In this document: one piece after another, positions 1 through 8,102 of the stretch
Layout: every line of letters begins with the position of its first letter
Numbering within the stretch: the stretch's first letter is position 1
Assembly: GCA_963729995.1 (NCBI GenBank)
Contig: CAVSPF010000005.1
Coordinates: 1 to 64,000, forward strand
Source: VRUE01 sp963729995
Lineage (GTDB): Bacteria > Actinomycetota > Thermoleophilia > Solirubrobacterales > 70-9
DNA length: 64,000 nt
Direction of reading: 5' to 3'
Position numbers and translations under genes: made by a program
Notes under the pieces: generated by a model
Databases searched by the model: none
The model's input: only the letters and a program-made list of their open reading frames with translations
Told to the model about the DNA's origin: nothing

Positions 1-111
1 CACCGCGAAAACCCGGACGAAGCTGGTGGCAACGGGACGCGATTGCTCATACCGGACGTTTCCGAGAAGTCGGCGCCGCGACGAAAATTGCTGCCCGTCA
101 TAGTCCTATCC

Positions 112-1863
112 GTGAAGATCCGATCGGTTTCGATCAAGAACTTCCGCGGGATTAGGACCTGCGAGTGGAAGCTTGACCGACGACTTGCGTGTCTGGTTGG
201 GCCTGGGGACTCGACCAAGACGACGATCCTCGAGGCGATCGGGCTGGCGCTCAGCCGCAGCTATCGGCCGCGGTTCGGGGATGCAGACTTCTATCGCTGC
301 AACGCAGACGAGCCGATTGAGATCGAGGTTGCCGTCGGAGAGCTACCAGGCGAGCTGATCGCAGAGCAGTCGCTGGGTAAGGATCGGTCTGGCATCAGGC
401 CGGACGGAAGCTTTGAGCACGATCCCGTAGAGGGAAGCGAAGAATGCCTCATCGTCAGGCTGGTTGTAGATCGAACGCTAGAGCCGCGCTGGACCGTTGT
501 GCGGCCTGGCGAGGGAACTGATGAAGGTGCGTCGATCAGCGCGGCGCAGCGCGGGGCACTTGGCTACTTGCGGGTCGGGGAGGACACCGACACGCATCTT
601 CGTTGGGGGTGGGGGCTCTGCCCTGAACAACATGAGCGAGGTACCGGCGGAAGCTGGCAGCGTGGTCCTTGCCGCTCATCGCGGAGCTCGGATTGCCGCA
701 TTCGAGGTGATTCCCCCGCAGTTACAGGAGGCGGCGGGAAACGTTCAGAAGGCGTCGCGAAAGCTCGGCGCTGCCCCTTATCGGACTCTTCGGCCGGGAC
801 TCGATCGAGCGGGCACCTCTGGTCGGTTTCCGCTGCTCCTTCACGATGAGGACATTTCGCTCACCAGCCAAGGCTTGGGAACCAAGCGACTGACCGGTAT
901 CGCTATCCAAGAGCGTGCGGTTATCGGCGGGTCGATCAATTGGGGCGGTCGATGAGATCGAGCACGGCTTGGACCCCCACCGGCTCTGCCACCTCCTTCG
1001 ATACCTGAAGGATGCGACCAAGCGTGGCGACCTTCAGGTCATCCTCACCACGCATTCGCCGGTAACCATCACGGCCCTTGAATCAGCCGATATTTGCGTC
1101 ATCCGCTCGGGGCAGGGAAAGACGACGGTCGCGGCCGTTCCACCAGACTTAAGAAGAGGCTGCAAGGTGCCCTCAGGCACGCTCCCACGGCACTGCTCGG
1201 CGTATACGTGCTTGTCGGAGAGGGTGCCACGGAGGCTGGGTTCGTGTGTTGCCTGTGTGGCTATGGCTGACGAGAAACGCCAGCGACTCAACAAGCCCAC
1301 CTCGATTACGACCCGGGGTCGAGATAGTGGAATGGCGGCGGCGGGGACCAGAGCGCTTCAAAGAGCAATCGTGTTCAGCAAGCTCGGCTATCCAAGCGCC
1401 GTGCTCATTGACAACGACGACCCCGAGATCGAGGAGAGAGTTGCGGACGCAGAGACGGCCGGAGTGGATGTCGTGCGATGGTCATCGGGGCGGGCAATCG
1501 AGGACGAGTTCGCCCGCAGCCTCAACACCGCCGGCTTGAGGGAGTTCGTGGCGGTGGGCATTGAGAATCGGGGCGAGGAGTCGATCCGAGCGCAGGTTGC
1601 CGCACAGCTGGGACGACGGTCAGCGAGCTAAGCGGAGTCGATCCCTTGCTTGCGTCGAGGAGGGCGATGAGTCGGCTCTCCGCAAGGCGTTGGCAGCAGC
1701 CGCCAAAGGTCTTAAGGGGAAGCCCGGGGAAAGCGGGAAGGCACGACGTGAGGCGAGAGCGGCGTGGTTCAAGCGCGAGGATCATGGAGAACGATTGGCC
1801 GAGCTGTGGCTGGCGCACCACCGCGACCTCCGGGCGGAGCTGCGCTGCCAAGGTGCTCGATGA
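112..1863 (+). pseudogene. Gabija GajA-like OLD-family ATPase/TOPRIM nuclease, multiply frameshifted
   Basis: Conserved blocks of an OLD-family ATP-dependent endonuclease run in order but jump between all three forward frames. From a GTG at 112 one reads an N-terminal ATPase strand and a P-loop variant GPGDSTKTT (Thr where the second Gly is usual). After about 610 the frame shifts and GLGTKRL (signature-like) follows near 880. After about 945 comes VDEIEHGLDP (Walker B/D-loop) and TTHSP (H-loop). After about 1145 the TOPRIM opening LVGEGATEAGF appears, then LIDNDD in another frame near 1407, and a C-terminal helical part ends at the TGA at 1861. Breaks lie near 610, 945, 1145, 1268, 1305-1335, 1620 and 1650, so no full-length product is possible. 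Known family: GajA-type OLD nucleases act with a UvrD-like GajB, which is exactly the next gene. Decay is the simplest reading; poor sequence at a contig end is the alternative. Confidence 0.75.
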
Positions 1864-3370
1864 GGTGAAGGCATTCGTCGTATCGACGACTGAATCAGAT
1901 CTGGTGGTCCGGCCAGAAGGGCCAGACGCAAGTCACGGAGCCCGATCTGCGGCCGCCAGAATTCGTGAAGCGTTGCCATGCTCGATCGAGCTACCGGCGG
2001 GCGCCGGAAAGACTCACCTCATCGCCGAGATAGCCAACGACTACCGTCAGCGCGAGCAGCGAGTGCTCGTCCTCACCCACACCCACGCCGGGGTCGATGC
2101 GCTTCGCCGGCAGATTCGCGACCAGGGAGGATCGTCTCGCTGGGCGACTGTTCGTACGATCGATGGCTGGTGCCTTGACCTGGTCATGCACTTCCCGAAT
2201 CTTGCTGGCCTCCAAGTCGGGGACCAGCCTGACTGGGATCAGGCCGATAGCTATCGCCTCGCAGCTGAGAGAGCGATTCAGGCACCCGCTGTGCGTCGGA
2301 TGCTGGAGGCGAGTTATGCGCTGATCGCGGTGGATGAGTACCAGGACTGCGTCCTCGCGCAACATCAGGTGGTCGCAGCGCTCCGGGGGGTTGTCCCGAC
2401 CGCAGTTCTCGGTGATCCACTCCAGGGTCTCTTCAACTTCGGCGACAACCAGCCGGTGACCTGGGAGGAGGTCCTCAATCTTTTCCCCTCCTGCGAGCTG
2501 CCGATCAAGCCGTGGCGATGGGAGGGTAAGAACGAGGAGTTGGGGCGTTGGCTGCTGACGATTCGACCCTCTTTGAGACGAGGCGAAGCGATCTCTCTCG
2601 AGAACGCGCCTGTCCAATGGCGCCGCATCGAGAACGACGGCAGGCGGATTTACACCCAAACGACCGCCTGCTTCGGACAGCCGGAGGATGGTGCAGCAGT
2701 TGCACTCGGGCACATGCCACACGATTGTCGAATGGCCGCAGCGAAGCTCAACGGGAGCTACTCGATGATGGAGGAGCTAGAGGGCAAGCAGATGCTGAAA
2801 TTCGCCGAGGTCATCGACCGCGGCGATGCCGCCAGCATCGCCGCGGCGACGGTGGATTTTGCGTGCAAATGCGCCGTGGGGGTTGCCGAGGCGATCGAAA
2901 AGCGCAAGCGCGAGCGTCTCGGCGAAGGCAAGACGATCTCAAGCAAGAAGGCTGAGCTCGACCCTGCACATGTCAGGCTCAGCGATTTGCTTGAGGAGAG
3001 TTCGCCAGCGGCCGTGCGTTCCGCGCTCCGCGAGCTAGCGGGACTTCCGCGATTCCAGCTCTTTCGACGCGAAGCTTGGAGTTGCATCATCGATGCTCTT
3101 GGCCAGGCTGCTTTGGACCCGCAGCTCAAGGTCTCTACAGCAGTGCGTCGACTACGCAATCACGATCGAGTTGTCGGACGCCGGCCTGCGAAGAGGATCG
3201 TGTCTCGGCCGCTGCTGGTGAAGGGGCTGCAGTACGACTACGCGGTGCTCCTCGACGCGGATAGCTACAACGCAGCTGAGCTGTATGTCGCCCTTAGCCG
3301 CGGCTGCCGGACAGTGACCGTCCTGAGTTCATCGCCGGTGCTGAATCCGGAGCCATTGGACTCTCCATGA
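1853..3370 (+). CDS. UvrD-like helicase, Gabija GajB-like
   Basis: A 505-residue SF1 helicase if started at the GTG at 1853, which overlaps the last codons of the broken ATPase gene. Motifs in order: Walker A PAGAGKT (about 48-54), Walker B VDEYQD (about 160-165), motif III GDPLQG (about 187), motif V KGLQYDYAVLLD (about 457) and motif VI YVALSRG near the end. Length fits GajB, the helicase half of the Gabija anti-phage system, which works with an OLD-family nuclease. The reading frame is uninterrupted, in contrast with its upstream partner. In-frame coding extends upstream to 1646 but has no helicase homology there. Base composition is less GC-rich than the core genes, in keeping with horizontal transfer. 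A lone GajB would not be expected to defend by itself. Confidence 0.8.
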   Translation: MLDEVKAFVVSTTESDLVVRPEGPDASHGARSAAARIREALPCSIELPAGAGKTHLIAEIANDYRQREQRVLVLTHTHAGVDALRRQIRDQGGSSRWATVRTIDGWCLDLVMHFPNLAGLQVGDQPDWDQADSYRLAAERAIQAPAVRRMLEASYALIAVDEYQDCVLAQHQVVAALRGVVPTAVLGDPLQGLFNFGDNQPVTWEEVLNLFPSCELPIKPWRWEGKNEELGRWLLTIRPSLRRGEAISLENAPVQWRRIENDGRRIYTQTTACFGQPEDGAAVALGHMPHDCRMAAAKLNGSYSMMEELEGKQMLKFAEVIDRGDAASIAAATVDFACKCAVGVAEAIEKRKRERLGEGKTISSKKAELDPAHVRLSDLLEESSPAAVRSALRELAGLPRFQLFRREAWSCIIDALGQAALDPQLKVSTAVRRLRNHDRVVGRRPAKRIVSRPLLVKGLQYDYAVLLDADSYNAAELYVALSRGCRTVTVLSSSPVLNPEPLDSP

Positions 3371-3867
3371 GTGCTCAGAAGTGACATCCATCGGTTCGGC
3401 GATGGCGCTCCTTCCAGCTATCGTCACGGACTGGATCTTTGGTATCGAGAATCGCAAGGAATTCGCCAGCGTTTCTATTACCACCGAATCGAGCGAAATC
3501 GATCCTCAAGGAGGCAGTTCAGCGGCCTAGTTGCGATACCCCCGGCAGCGAACCATCGACTCCTTGTTCTTACGCCGTTCCGTAGTCGGAGAAAGCGCAC
3601 GCAGCACCCCAACGACGCTGCGTCGAACGGGCACAGGCCTGGCCACAGGTCGGATACTGCCTTCGCGTGGAAGCGGCAATGCTTCGGCCCCCATCAGTAG
3701 CGCGACTAGCTCGCTGGTCTGACGGCGTAGCGATCCCCTGCTTCTAGTACCGGCGCGCCCATCTCGAGCTCCTGGGTAGCGACCCGAGAGGTATAGGGCC
3801 AAACAATTGCTGGTAGACCAAGGTCAACCGCTGCCTGGCGGAGGGACGGGAGCGGTTCCGCACGCTG
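3371..3867. other. Gene-poor junction between the Gabija-like remnant and a truncated sigma-factor gene
   Basis: About 500 bases without a convincing gene. One small frame (GTG 3381 to TAG 3530, 49 residues, with a hydrophobic stretch AMALLPAIVTDWIFGI) follows the helicase closely but has no recognisable family and no strong ribosome site. From 3817 the frame of the next gene already encodes TKVNRCLAEGRERFR, which resembles the end of a sigma-70 region 4 helix, but a TAG at 3814 cuts it off. I see no insertion sequence, tRNA or clear repeat here. The stretch looks like the scar of an insertion or deletion. Confidence 0.5.
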
Positions 3868-4584
3868 GTGTCACGCAGTGAGGACGGGAGCCGGTGCCGG
3901 GAAATGGGACCGTTGCTGTCGGCCTTCTGCGACGGGGAAGCCAGCGCCGAGCAGACGGCGGCGGTACGAGAGCACCTGCGCGCCTGCGCGCGCTGCCGGG
4001 CGGCCATGCGCACCTACCGGGCCACCCCGGGCGCCGCGGCGGCGCTGGCCCCGATCCTGCCCATGTCGCGATCGCTGCTGGAAAGGCTGCACGAGGCGCT
4101 CGCCGAACTTCACTTGCGCCTGCCGGGCGCTGATGCAGCGAGCAGCTCGGGGATGGCCCAGGTGGCCGCGGCCGGTGGCGCCCCGGGTGCCGGCCTGGCG
4201 GCGCTGGCGAAAGTGGCGGCGGTCTGCGTGGGCACGGCTGGTGGCGCGGCGGCCTGCGTAGCGGCGGGAGTGGTGCCAGGCCCACTCGGAATCGCGCCCA
4301 ACCACGCGAAGGCGCCGACGATCGAGCGTGTGTCCCCCGCGCCAATCCAGGGCTCCAGGCAGGAATCCGTCGATTACGCACCGGTGCCGCCGGCACCTCA
4401 GCCCGCACCGACACGGCCGGCAACGGGAAAGAAGCCCGATGCGGAACGACCTTCAACGACCCCGACGCAGCCCGAGCCAGCCGAAGCTGGGGCGGTCGAA
4501 TACACAGCGCCCGCTGCCGCCCAGCCGCCGGGCGGTCCCTCGAGCTCGTCGAGCGGCAGCGCCGCCGGGGAGTTCGGGCCGTGA
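3868..4584 (+). CDS. Zinc-finger anti-sigma-like protein, probably the C-terminal remnant of a sigma/anti-sigma fusion
   Basis: A 238-residue frame starting at GTG 3868. Residues about 12-50 carry a ZAS-type zinc-binding motif, H-x3-C-x2-C (HLRACARC), preceded by CREMGPLLSAFCDGE. A hydrophobic Ala/Gly-rich segment at about 95-137 could span the membrane, and the remainder is a Pro/Ser/Glu-rich tail. Homology to a sigma factor (TKVNRCLAEG) continues in frame upstream to 3817, where a TAG interrupts it. From memory, Thermoleophilia-type actinobacteria carry ECF sigma factors with this zinc finger fused at the C-terminus, so the gene has probably lost its sigma domains. It overlaps the following surface-protein gene (stop TGA 4582-4584, start GTG 4581), suggesting the two were once one regulatory operon. 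Whether it is still made is unclear. Confidence 0.6.
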   Translation: MSRSEDGSRCREMGPLLSAFCDGEASAEQTAAVREHLRACARCRAAMRTYRATPGAAAALAPILPMSRSLLERLHEALAELHLRLPGADAASSSGMAQVAAAGGAPGAGLAALAKVAAVCVGTAGGAAACVAAGVVPGPLGIAPNHAKAPTIERVSPAPIQGSRQESVDYAPVPPAPQPAPTRPATGKKPDAERPSTTPTQPEPAEAGAVEYTAPAAAQPPGGPSSSSSGSAAGEFGP

Positions 4585-6584
4585 GAAGGGAGCGGGGGCT
4601 GGCCCGTGGAGCCGCTGCCGTTGCGGTGGTGCTCGCGGCCCTCGCCGCGGCCATGACGGCAGCCGCCAACGCCGGTCCTCCGCCGCCCACGAACCTCCGA
4701 GTCATGGACGGAGAGGAAGCCTGGCACCCGGACAACCGCTTCCGCCTCGATTGGACGAGCCCCACCACGGAAGGGCAAGCGCCGTTGGCGGCCGTCCATT
4801 ACCGGGTCCTGGACCCCCTCGGTGCGGTGGCGATCTTCGACACGAGAATCGGCTGGGCGACGGAGACGATCGACAACCTGCGGCTTCCCGGCGTTCGCGG
4901 CGCCTACACGGCGGAGGTTTGGCTGGAGGATGCCGCCGGCAACCAGGGGCCACCGGCTGCCGCCAAGCTGCGCTTCGACGACGTGCGGCCGGGACACGCC
5001 CAGCCGGTTCCGAACCCGAGCTGGATTGGCCGCGCCGGGTTCCCGTACACGCTGCGGCTCGGCCATCCCGAAGGCGAAGCCCCCATCTCCGGCATCCGCG
5101 GCTACGCGGTCTCGATCGACTCGGCATCGCAGGGCGACCCCTGTGCGGCGGCCGACCGCTGCAGCGACGCCGAGACCGACCTGCGCGGCGGTGTCCATGA
5201 CGACGCCCTTTCGATCACCGGGCTGCCGGAGGGGACGAGCTACGTGCACGCGGTCGCCGTCTCGGGGTCCGGGATGAAGTCCGCGACGCCGGGCCACGCC
5301 GCCCTCCATGTCGACACAACCGATCCGGTGACAAAGCTTGCCGGGGTGCCCGGCGACTGGACCAACCGAGCGGTCACGCTCACCGCGACGGCAACGGACA
5401 GCGGGTCTGGGATGGACGGCGCAGGCCAAGGCACGACACCCTTCACGGCGATCCGGGCCGACGCGGGTGCGCCCACCGTCGGGACCGGCTCGTCGGCCAG
5501 AACGACCGTGATCGGCGAGGGCGTCCACGAGATCGCCTACTACGCCCGCGACGCGGTTGGAAACGTCGACGACGGGAGCAGCAGCAACGGAGTGCCCAAT
5601 GCGTCGCCGTCGACGGCCCTGGTGCGGATCGACCGCAGCCCCCCAGACGTCAGCTTCGACAACTCGCAGAACCCGCGGGACCCCGAGCTGATCCAGGTGA
5701 AGGTCCGCGACTCCCTTTCCGGCGGGGATCCAACGCGGGGCTGGATCGGCGTGCGCCGGGCCGGCTCGGGCGATCGCTTCGACGTGCTTCCCGCCGAGCC
5801 GGCTGCCGCGGGATTTCAAGCCCGCTGGGATTCCGATGCCTACCCGGCGGGTGAGTACGAGTTCCGCGCGACGGGCTACGACACGGCTGGCAACGCGGCG
5901 ATGACGGCGCGCCGCTCCGACGGCGCCAGGATGGTCCTGTCGAACCCGCTGAAGACACCCACGACCCTGCGCGCCGGCTTCGGCGGGCAGCGGCTCGTCC
6001 GGTTCGGCCGCAGCATCCTCTTCAGCGGTGACCTGACCGCCGGGATACGGACACCCCTGGAGGGGATGCCGGTGCGGCTCATCGAGCGCTTCGACCCTGG
6101 ATCCGATCCCGTCGAACGGGTGTCGACGGTGAGGACCGGGGCCGGGGGCACGTTCGCAATCCACCTTGCTCCTGGGCCAAGTCGTGAGATCACGGCCGTC
6201 TTCGGAGGCACCCGCACGCTGACCAGTTCCCATGCCTGGCCGATGCGGCTGCGGGTGCGCAGCAGCCTGCGGCTGCGGGCCTCCTCAGGAGTGGCGACGA
6301 TCGGCGGGCGGCCCGTGATCTTCACGGGCCGCGTCGCCGCGGCAGGCAGCGCAATCCCGCCCGAGGGCAAGTCGGTACAGCTCCAGTTCCGGCTGCCGGG
6401 TATGGCCTGGAGCGAGTTCCGCACGATCCAGACCGACGGGCGCGGCCGCTTCCGCTATGCCTACCGCTTCAGCGACAACGACAGCCGCGGCGCCCGCTTC
6501 CAGTTCCGCGCCTACGCGCCCGCGCAAAGCAACTGGCCGTACGAGCCGGGAGGCTCAAGACCAGTGGCAGTGCGCGGGCGCTGA
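4581..6584 (+). CDS. Secreted multi-domain Ig/fibronectin-like surface protein
   Basis: 667 residues with an N-terminal signal peptide (RRERG then a long Ala/Val run, probable cleavage near ANAG at about 33). The mature part is built of beta-sandwich-like segments: a PPTNLRVMD opening typical of Fn3 domains, internal segments around TDPVTKLAGVPGDWTNRAVTLTATATD typical of bacterial Ig-like repeats, and two related C-terminal modules (FGGQRLVRFGRSILFSGDL... and ASSGVATIGGRPVIFTGRV...) each ending in a basic YxF/RLR strand. No anchor or catalytic motif is visible. It starts inside the stop codon of the zinc-finger gene, so translation is probably coupled. Likely role is extracellular adhesion or envelope structure; this is inference from architecture alone. 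Confidence 0.65.
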   Translation: MRRERGLARGAAAVAVVLAALAAAMTAAANAGPPPPTNLRVMDGEEAWHPDNRFRLDWTSPTTEGQAPLAAVHYRVLDPLGAVAIFDTRIGWATETIDNLRLPGVRGAYTAEVWLEDAAGNQGPPAAAKLRFDDVRPGHAQPVPNPSWIGRAGFPYTLRLGHPEGEAPISGIRGYAVSIDSASQGDPCAAADRCSDAETDLRGGVHDDALSITGLPEGTSYVHAVAVSGSGMKSATPGHAALHVDTTDPVTKLAGVPGDWTNRAVTLTATATDSGSGMDGAGQGTTPFTAIRADAGAPTVGTGSSARTTVIGEGVHEIAYYARDAVGNVDDGSSSNGVPNASPSTALVRIDRSPPDVSFDNSQNPRDPELIQVKVRDSLSGGDPTRGWIGVRRAGSGDRFDVLPAEPAAAGFQARWDSDAYPAGEYEFRATGYDTAGNAAMTARRSDGARMVLSNPLKTPTTLRAGFGGQRLVRFGRSILFSGDLTAGIRTPLEGMPVRLIERFDPGSDPVERVSTVRTGAGGTFAIHLAPGPSREITAVFGGTRTLTSSHAWPMRLRVRSSLRLRASSGVATIGGRPVIFTGRVAAAGSAIPPEGKSVQLQFRLPGMAWSEFRTIQTDGRGRFRYAYRFSDNDSRGARFQFRAYAPAQSNWPYEPGGSRPVAVRGR

Positions 6585-6608
6585 GAACCCGCCGGTACTG
6601 AGCTTGGA

Positions 6609-7082
6609 CTAACGAAGGGTGGAGAGCTGCTCGCTGACCTGGTCGACCAGGTTCTGGGCGCGCGAGGCCTGCTCGTCGATCGCCTTGCGGACGCGCTGCT
6701 CCACCTCGTTGCGGTTGCGCTTCAGCGTCGTCTGGACCGTGCGCTGCCGCTGGCGGGCCTGACGCTCGACGCGGGTTCGGGTCCTCTTTGCCTCGGTGGT
6801 CGCTTTACGGCGCGCGGTGGCGCCGCGCCGCTCTGTGCGCTTCACGGTACGGCGCAGGCGGGTGCGGTATGCCTTGAGCTGCCGCTCGGCGCCCGCGCGG
6901 TCGGTGAACGTCTCGACCAGACCGGCGAGGCGATCGCTGACCTCGAGGACGACGCCGACCGGAAGGTCCACGGCGGTTTCGGCAGCTGATCGGGCCGGGT
7001 TCTTTCGCGCTGCCGGGGCAGGGGCAGCGGGTTTCGCTTTGGATTTGGCTTTGCTGGTGGCTTTGCTCGTCTGTGTCGCCAT
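6609..7082 (-). CDS. Small very basic coiled protein (histone/phasin-like), behind SOS boxes
   Basis: 157 residues. Residues 1-35 form a Lys/Ala/Pro tail (KATSKAKSKAKPAAPAPAAR) like those of actinobacterial nucleoid proteins. About 40-65 is a short hydrophobic helix (PVGVVLEVSDRLAGLVETF), and the rest is a long Arg/Lys/Glu/Gln-rich helix with strong coiled-coil character and no enzyme motif. A purine-rich ribosome site GGAAGGGG lies about 10 bases before the ATG. The promoter region carries two tandem LexA-type operators (7136-7166), so expression is probably induced by DNA damage. A DNA- or nucleoid-binding role during SOS is a reasonable inference. A phasin-like or envelope-associated helical protein remains possible. 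I do not recognise a named family. Confidence 0.75.
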   Translation of the reverse strand: MATQTSKATSKAKSKAKPAAPAPAARKNPARSAAETAVDLPVGVVLEVSDRLAGLVETFTDRAGAERQLKAYRTRLRRTVKRTERRGATARRKATTEAKRTRTRVERQARQRQRTVQTTLKRNRNEVEQRVRKAIDEQASRAQNLVDQVSEQLSTLR

Positions 7083-7135
7083 AAGGATCGACCCCTTCCG
7101 TGGGTGTGTCTACCTGGAGTGCTTTTCGAGTGTAG

Positions 7136-7149
7136 CGAACATATGTTCC
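7136..7149. promoter_or_regulatory. LexA (SOS) box 1
   Basis: CGAACATATGTTCC matches every position of the Gram-positive LexA/DinR consensus CGAAC-RNRY-GTTYC. It lies 54 bases upstream of the basic-protein start on the minus strand and overlaps its likely promoter (a weak -10, TACACT, lies just downstream on the minus strand). Both neighbouring genes run leftward, so this gene is the only one it can serve closely. Confidence 0.8.
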
Positions 7150-7152
7150 TAA

Positions 7153-7166
7153 CGAACACACGTTCT
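7153..7166. promoter_or_regulatory. LexA (SOS) box 2
   Basis: CGAACACACGTTCT differs from the LexA/DinR consensus only at the last base. It is spaced 17 bases centre to centre from box 1, allowing two LexA dimers to sit on nearby faces of the helix. Tandem operators usually mean tighter repression. Confidence 0.7.
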
Positions 7167-7186
7167 AACCGCCACCCGAGAACCGG

Positions 7187-7999
7187 TTACTGGACGGCGC
7201 GGATCGTCGCGAGGGCACGGGTCCCGGCAGCGGCGGCGATCGGGTAGCGGGAGTCGAGGCCAAGGCCGGCGTCCGCCAGGGAAAGGTCCCCGAACGCAAC
7301 CGTGCCGCCAGCCTCGCGAACGATCAGCTGGGCCGCGGCGGCGTCAACCGAGCGACAGGGCCGGAGGCTGAGCATCCCGTCGAAGCGACCCGCCGCCACG
7401 TAGGACACCGCGATCGCGATCGAGCCGACCACGCGCAGCCGATAGACCTGGCCGGCCAGCGCCTGGAGCGCCGGCAGCGCCCACTCGGGCCGAGCCGACT
7501 CCAAGCCGAGGACCTCGAGCTCGCTGCCGTCCTCGGCGACCCGGATCGAGGCCTCGCCGAGTGTCGCCCCAGCGCCAAGGCGGGCGGTGAACTCCTCCCT
7601 GGCCCCGAAGTCGTAGACGTAGGCGAACTCGACATCCGCCATCGCGGGGCCCGAGGCCACCGCGATGCTGAGGCTGTGCGACGGCACGGTACGGCGGGCG
7701 TTGAGCGACCCGTCGATCGGGTCGATCACGACCCGCGCAGACCCCCCCGATCCGAAGCCGACCTCGCCACGCTCCTCGGAAACGGCGAGGAACGAGACGC
7801 CTGCCGCGGCCAGACCCTCCAGCTCCGCGAACACGGCGTCCTCGCAGCGCCGGTCGATCGCCAGGGACCGATCGCCGCCCTCGCCCATGCCCTCGTACAC
7901 CGTGCGCGCCGCGATCCCGGCTGCCTGCTCGAAGATCCCTTCCTGGGCAGCCACGACACGGCGGCAAATTCCCAGCCAGTCCGCGGATAGGAGGTCCAT
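7187..7999 (-). CDS. Inositol monophosphatase family protein
   Basis: 270 residues from the ATG at 7999; an upstream in-frame start at 8074 adds a poorly conserved tail. The two metal-binding signatures of the family are present: VIDPIDGSLNARR (for D-P-hydrophobic-D-G-T/S) and SVDAAAAQLIVREAGG near the C-terminus; the acidic residue of EERGE lies upstream. Members hydrolyse inositol-1-phosphate, histidinol-phosphate or fructose-1,6-bisphosphate with Mg2+, and sequence alone does not fix the substrate. It is divergent from the helicase-nuclease gene that starts at 8103 and lies upstream, on the same strand, of the SOS-box gene. Confidence 0.85.
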   Translation of the reverse strand: MDLLSADWLGICRRVVAAQEGIFEQAAGIAARTVYEGMGEGGDRSLAIDRRCEDAVFAELEGLAAAGVSFLAVSEERGEVGFGSGGSARVVIDPIDGSLNARRTVPSHSLSIAVASGPAMADVEFAYVYDFGAREEFTARLGAGATLGEASIRVAEDGSELEVLGLESARPEWALPALQALAGQVYRLRVVGSIAIAVSYVAAGRFDGMLSLRPCRSVDAAAAQLIVREAGGTVAFGDLSLADAGLGLDSRYPIAAAAGTRALATIRAVQ

Positions 8000-8102
8000 C
8001 TGCCGGGATGCTATGTCGCGCGATGCACCCGCAGGTCGGCTGGGTCGATCTGGGGGCGAGCGAAACTCGAGCACGGCGCAGGCCGTGTACTAGCGTTGGG
8101 CA

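Noticed and set aside
3371..3700. 109-codon frame after the helicase as a third Gabija-locus gene
   Set aside because: No recognisable fold, no conserved motif and no good start; left as unassigned.
4398..6233. Long minus-strand open frame opposite the surface-protein gene
   Set aside because: It is a GC-skew shadow: no family motif, Arg/Gly/Pro-rich text, while the plus frame has a signal peptide and Ig-like modules.
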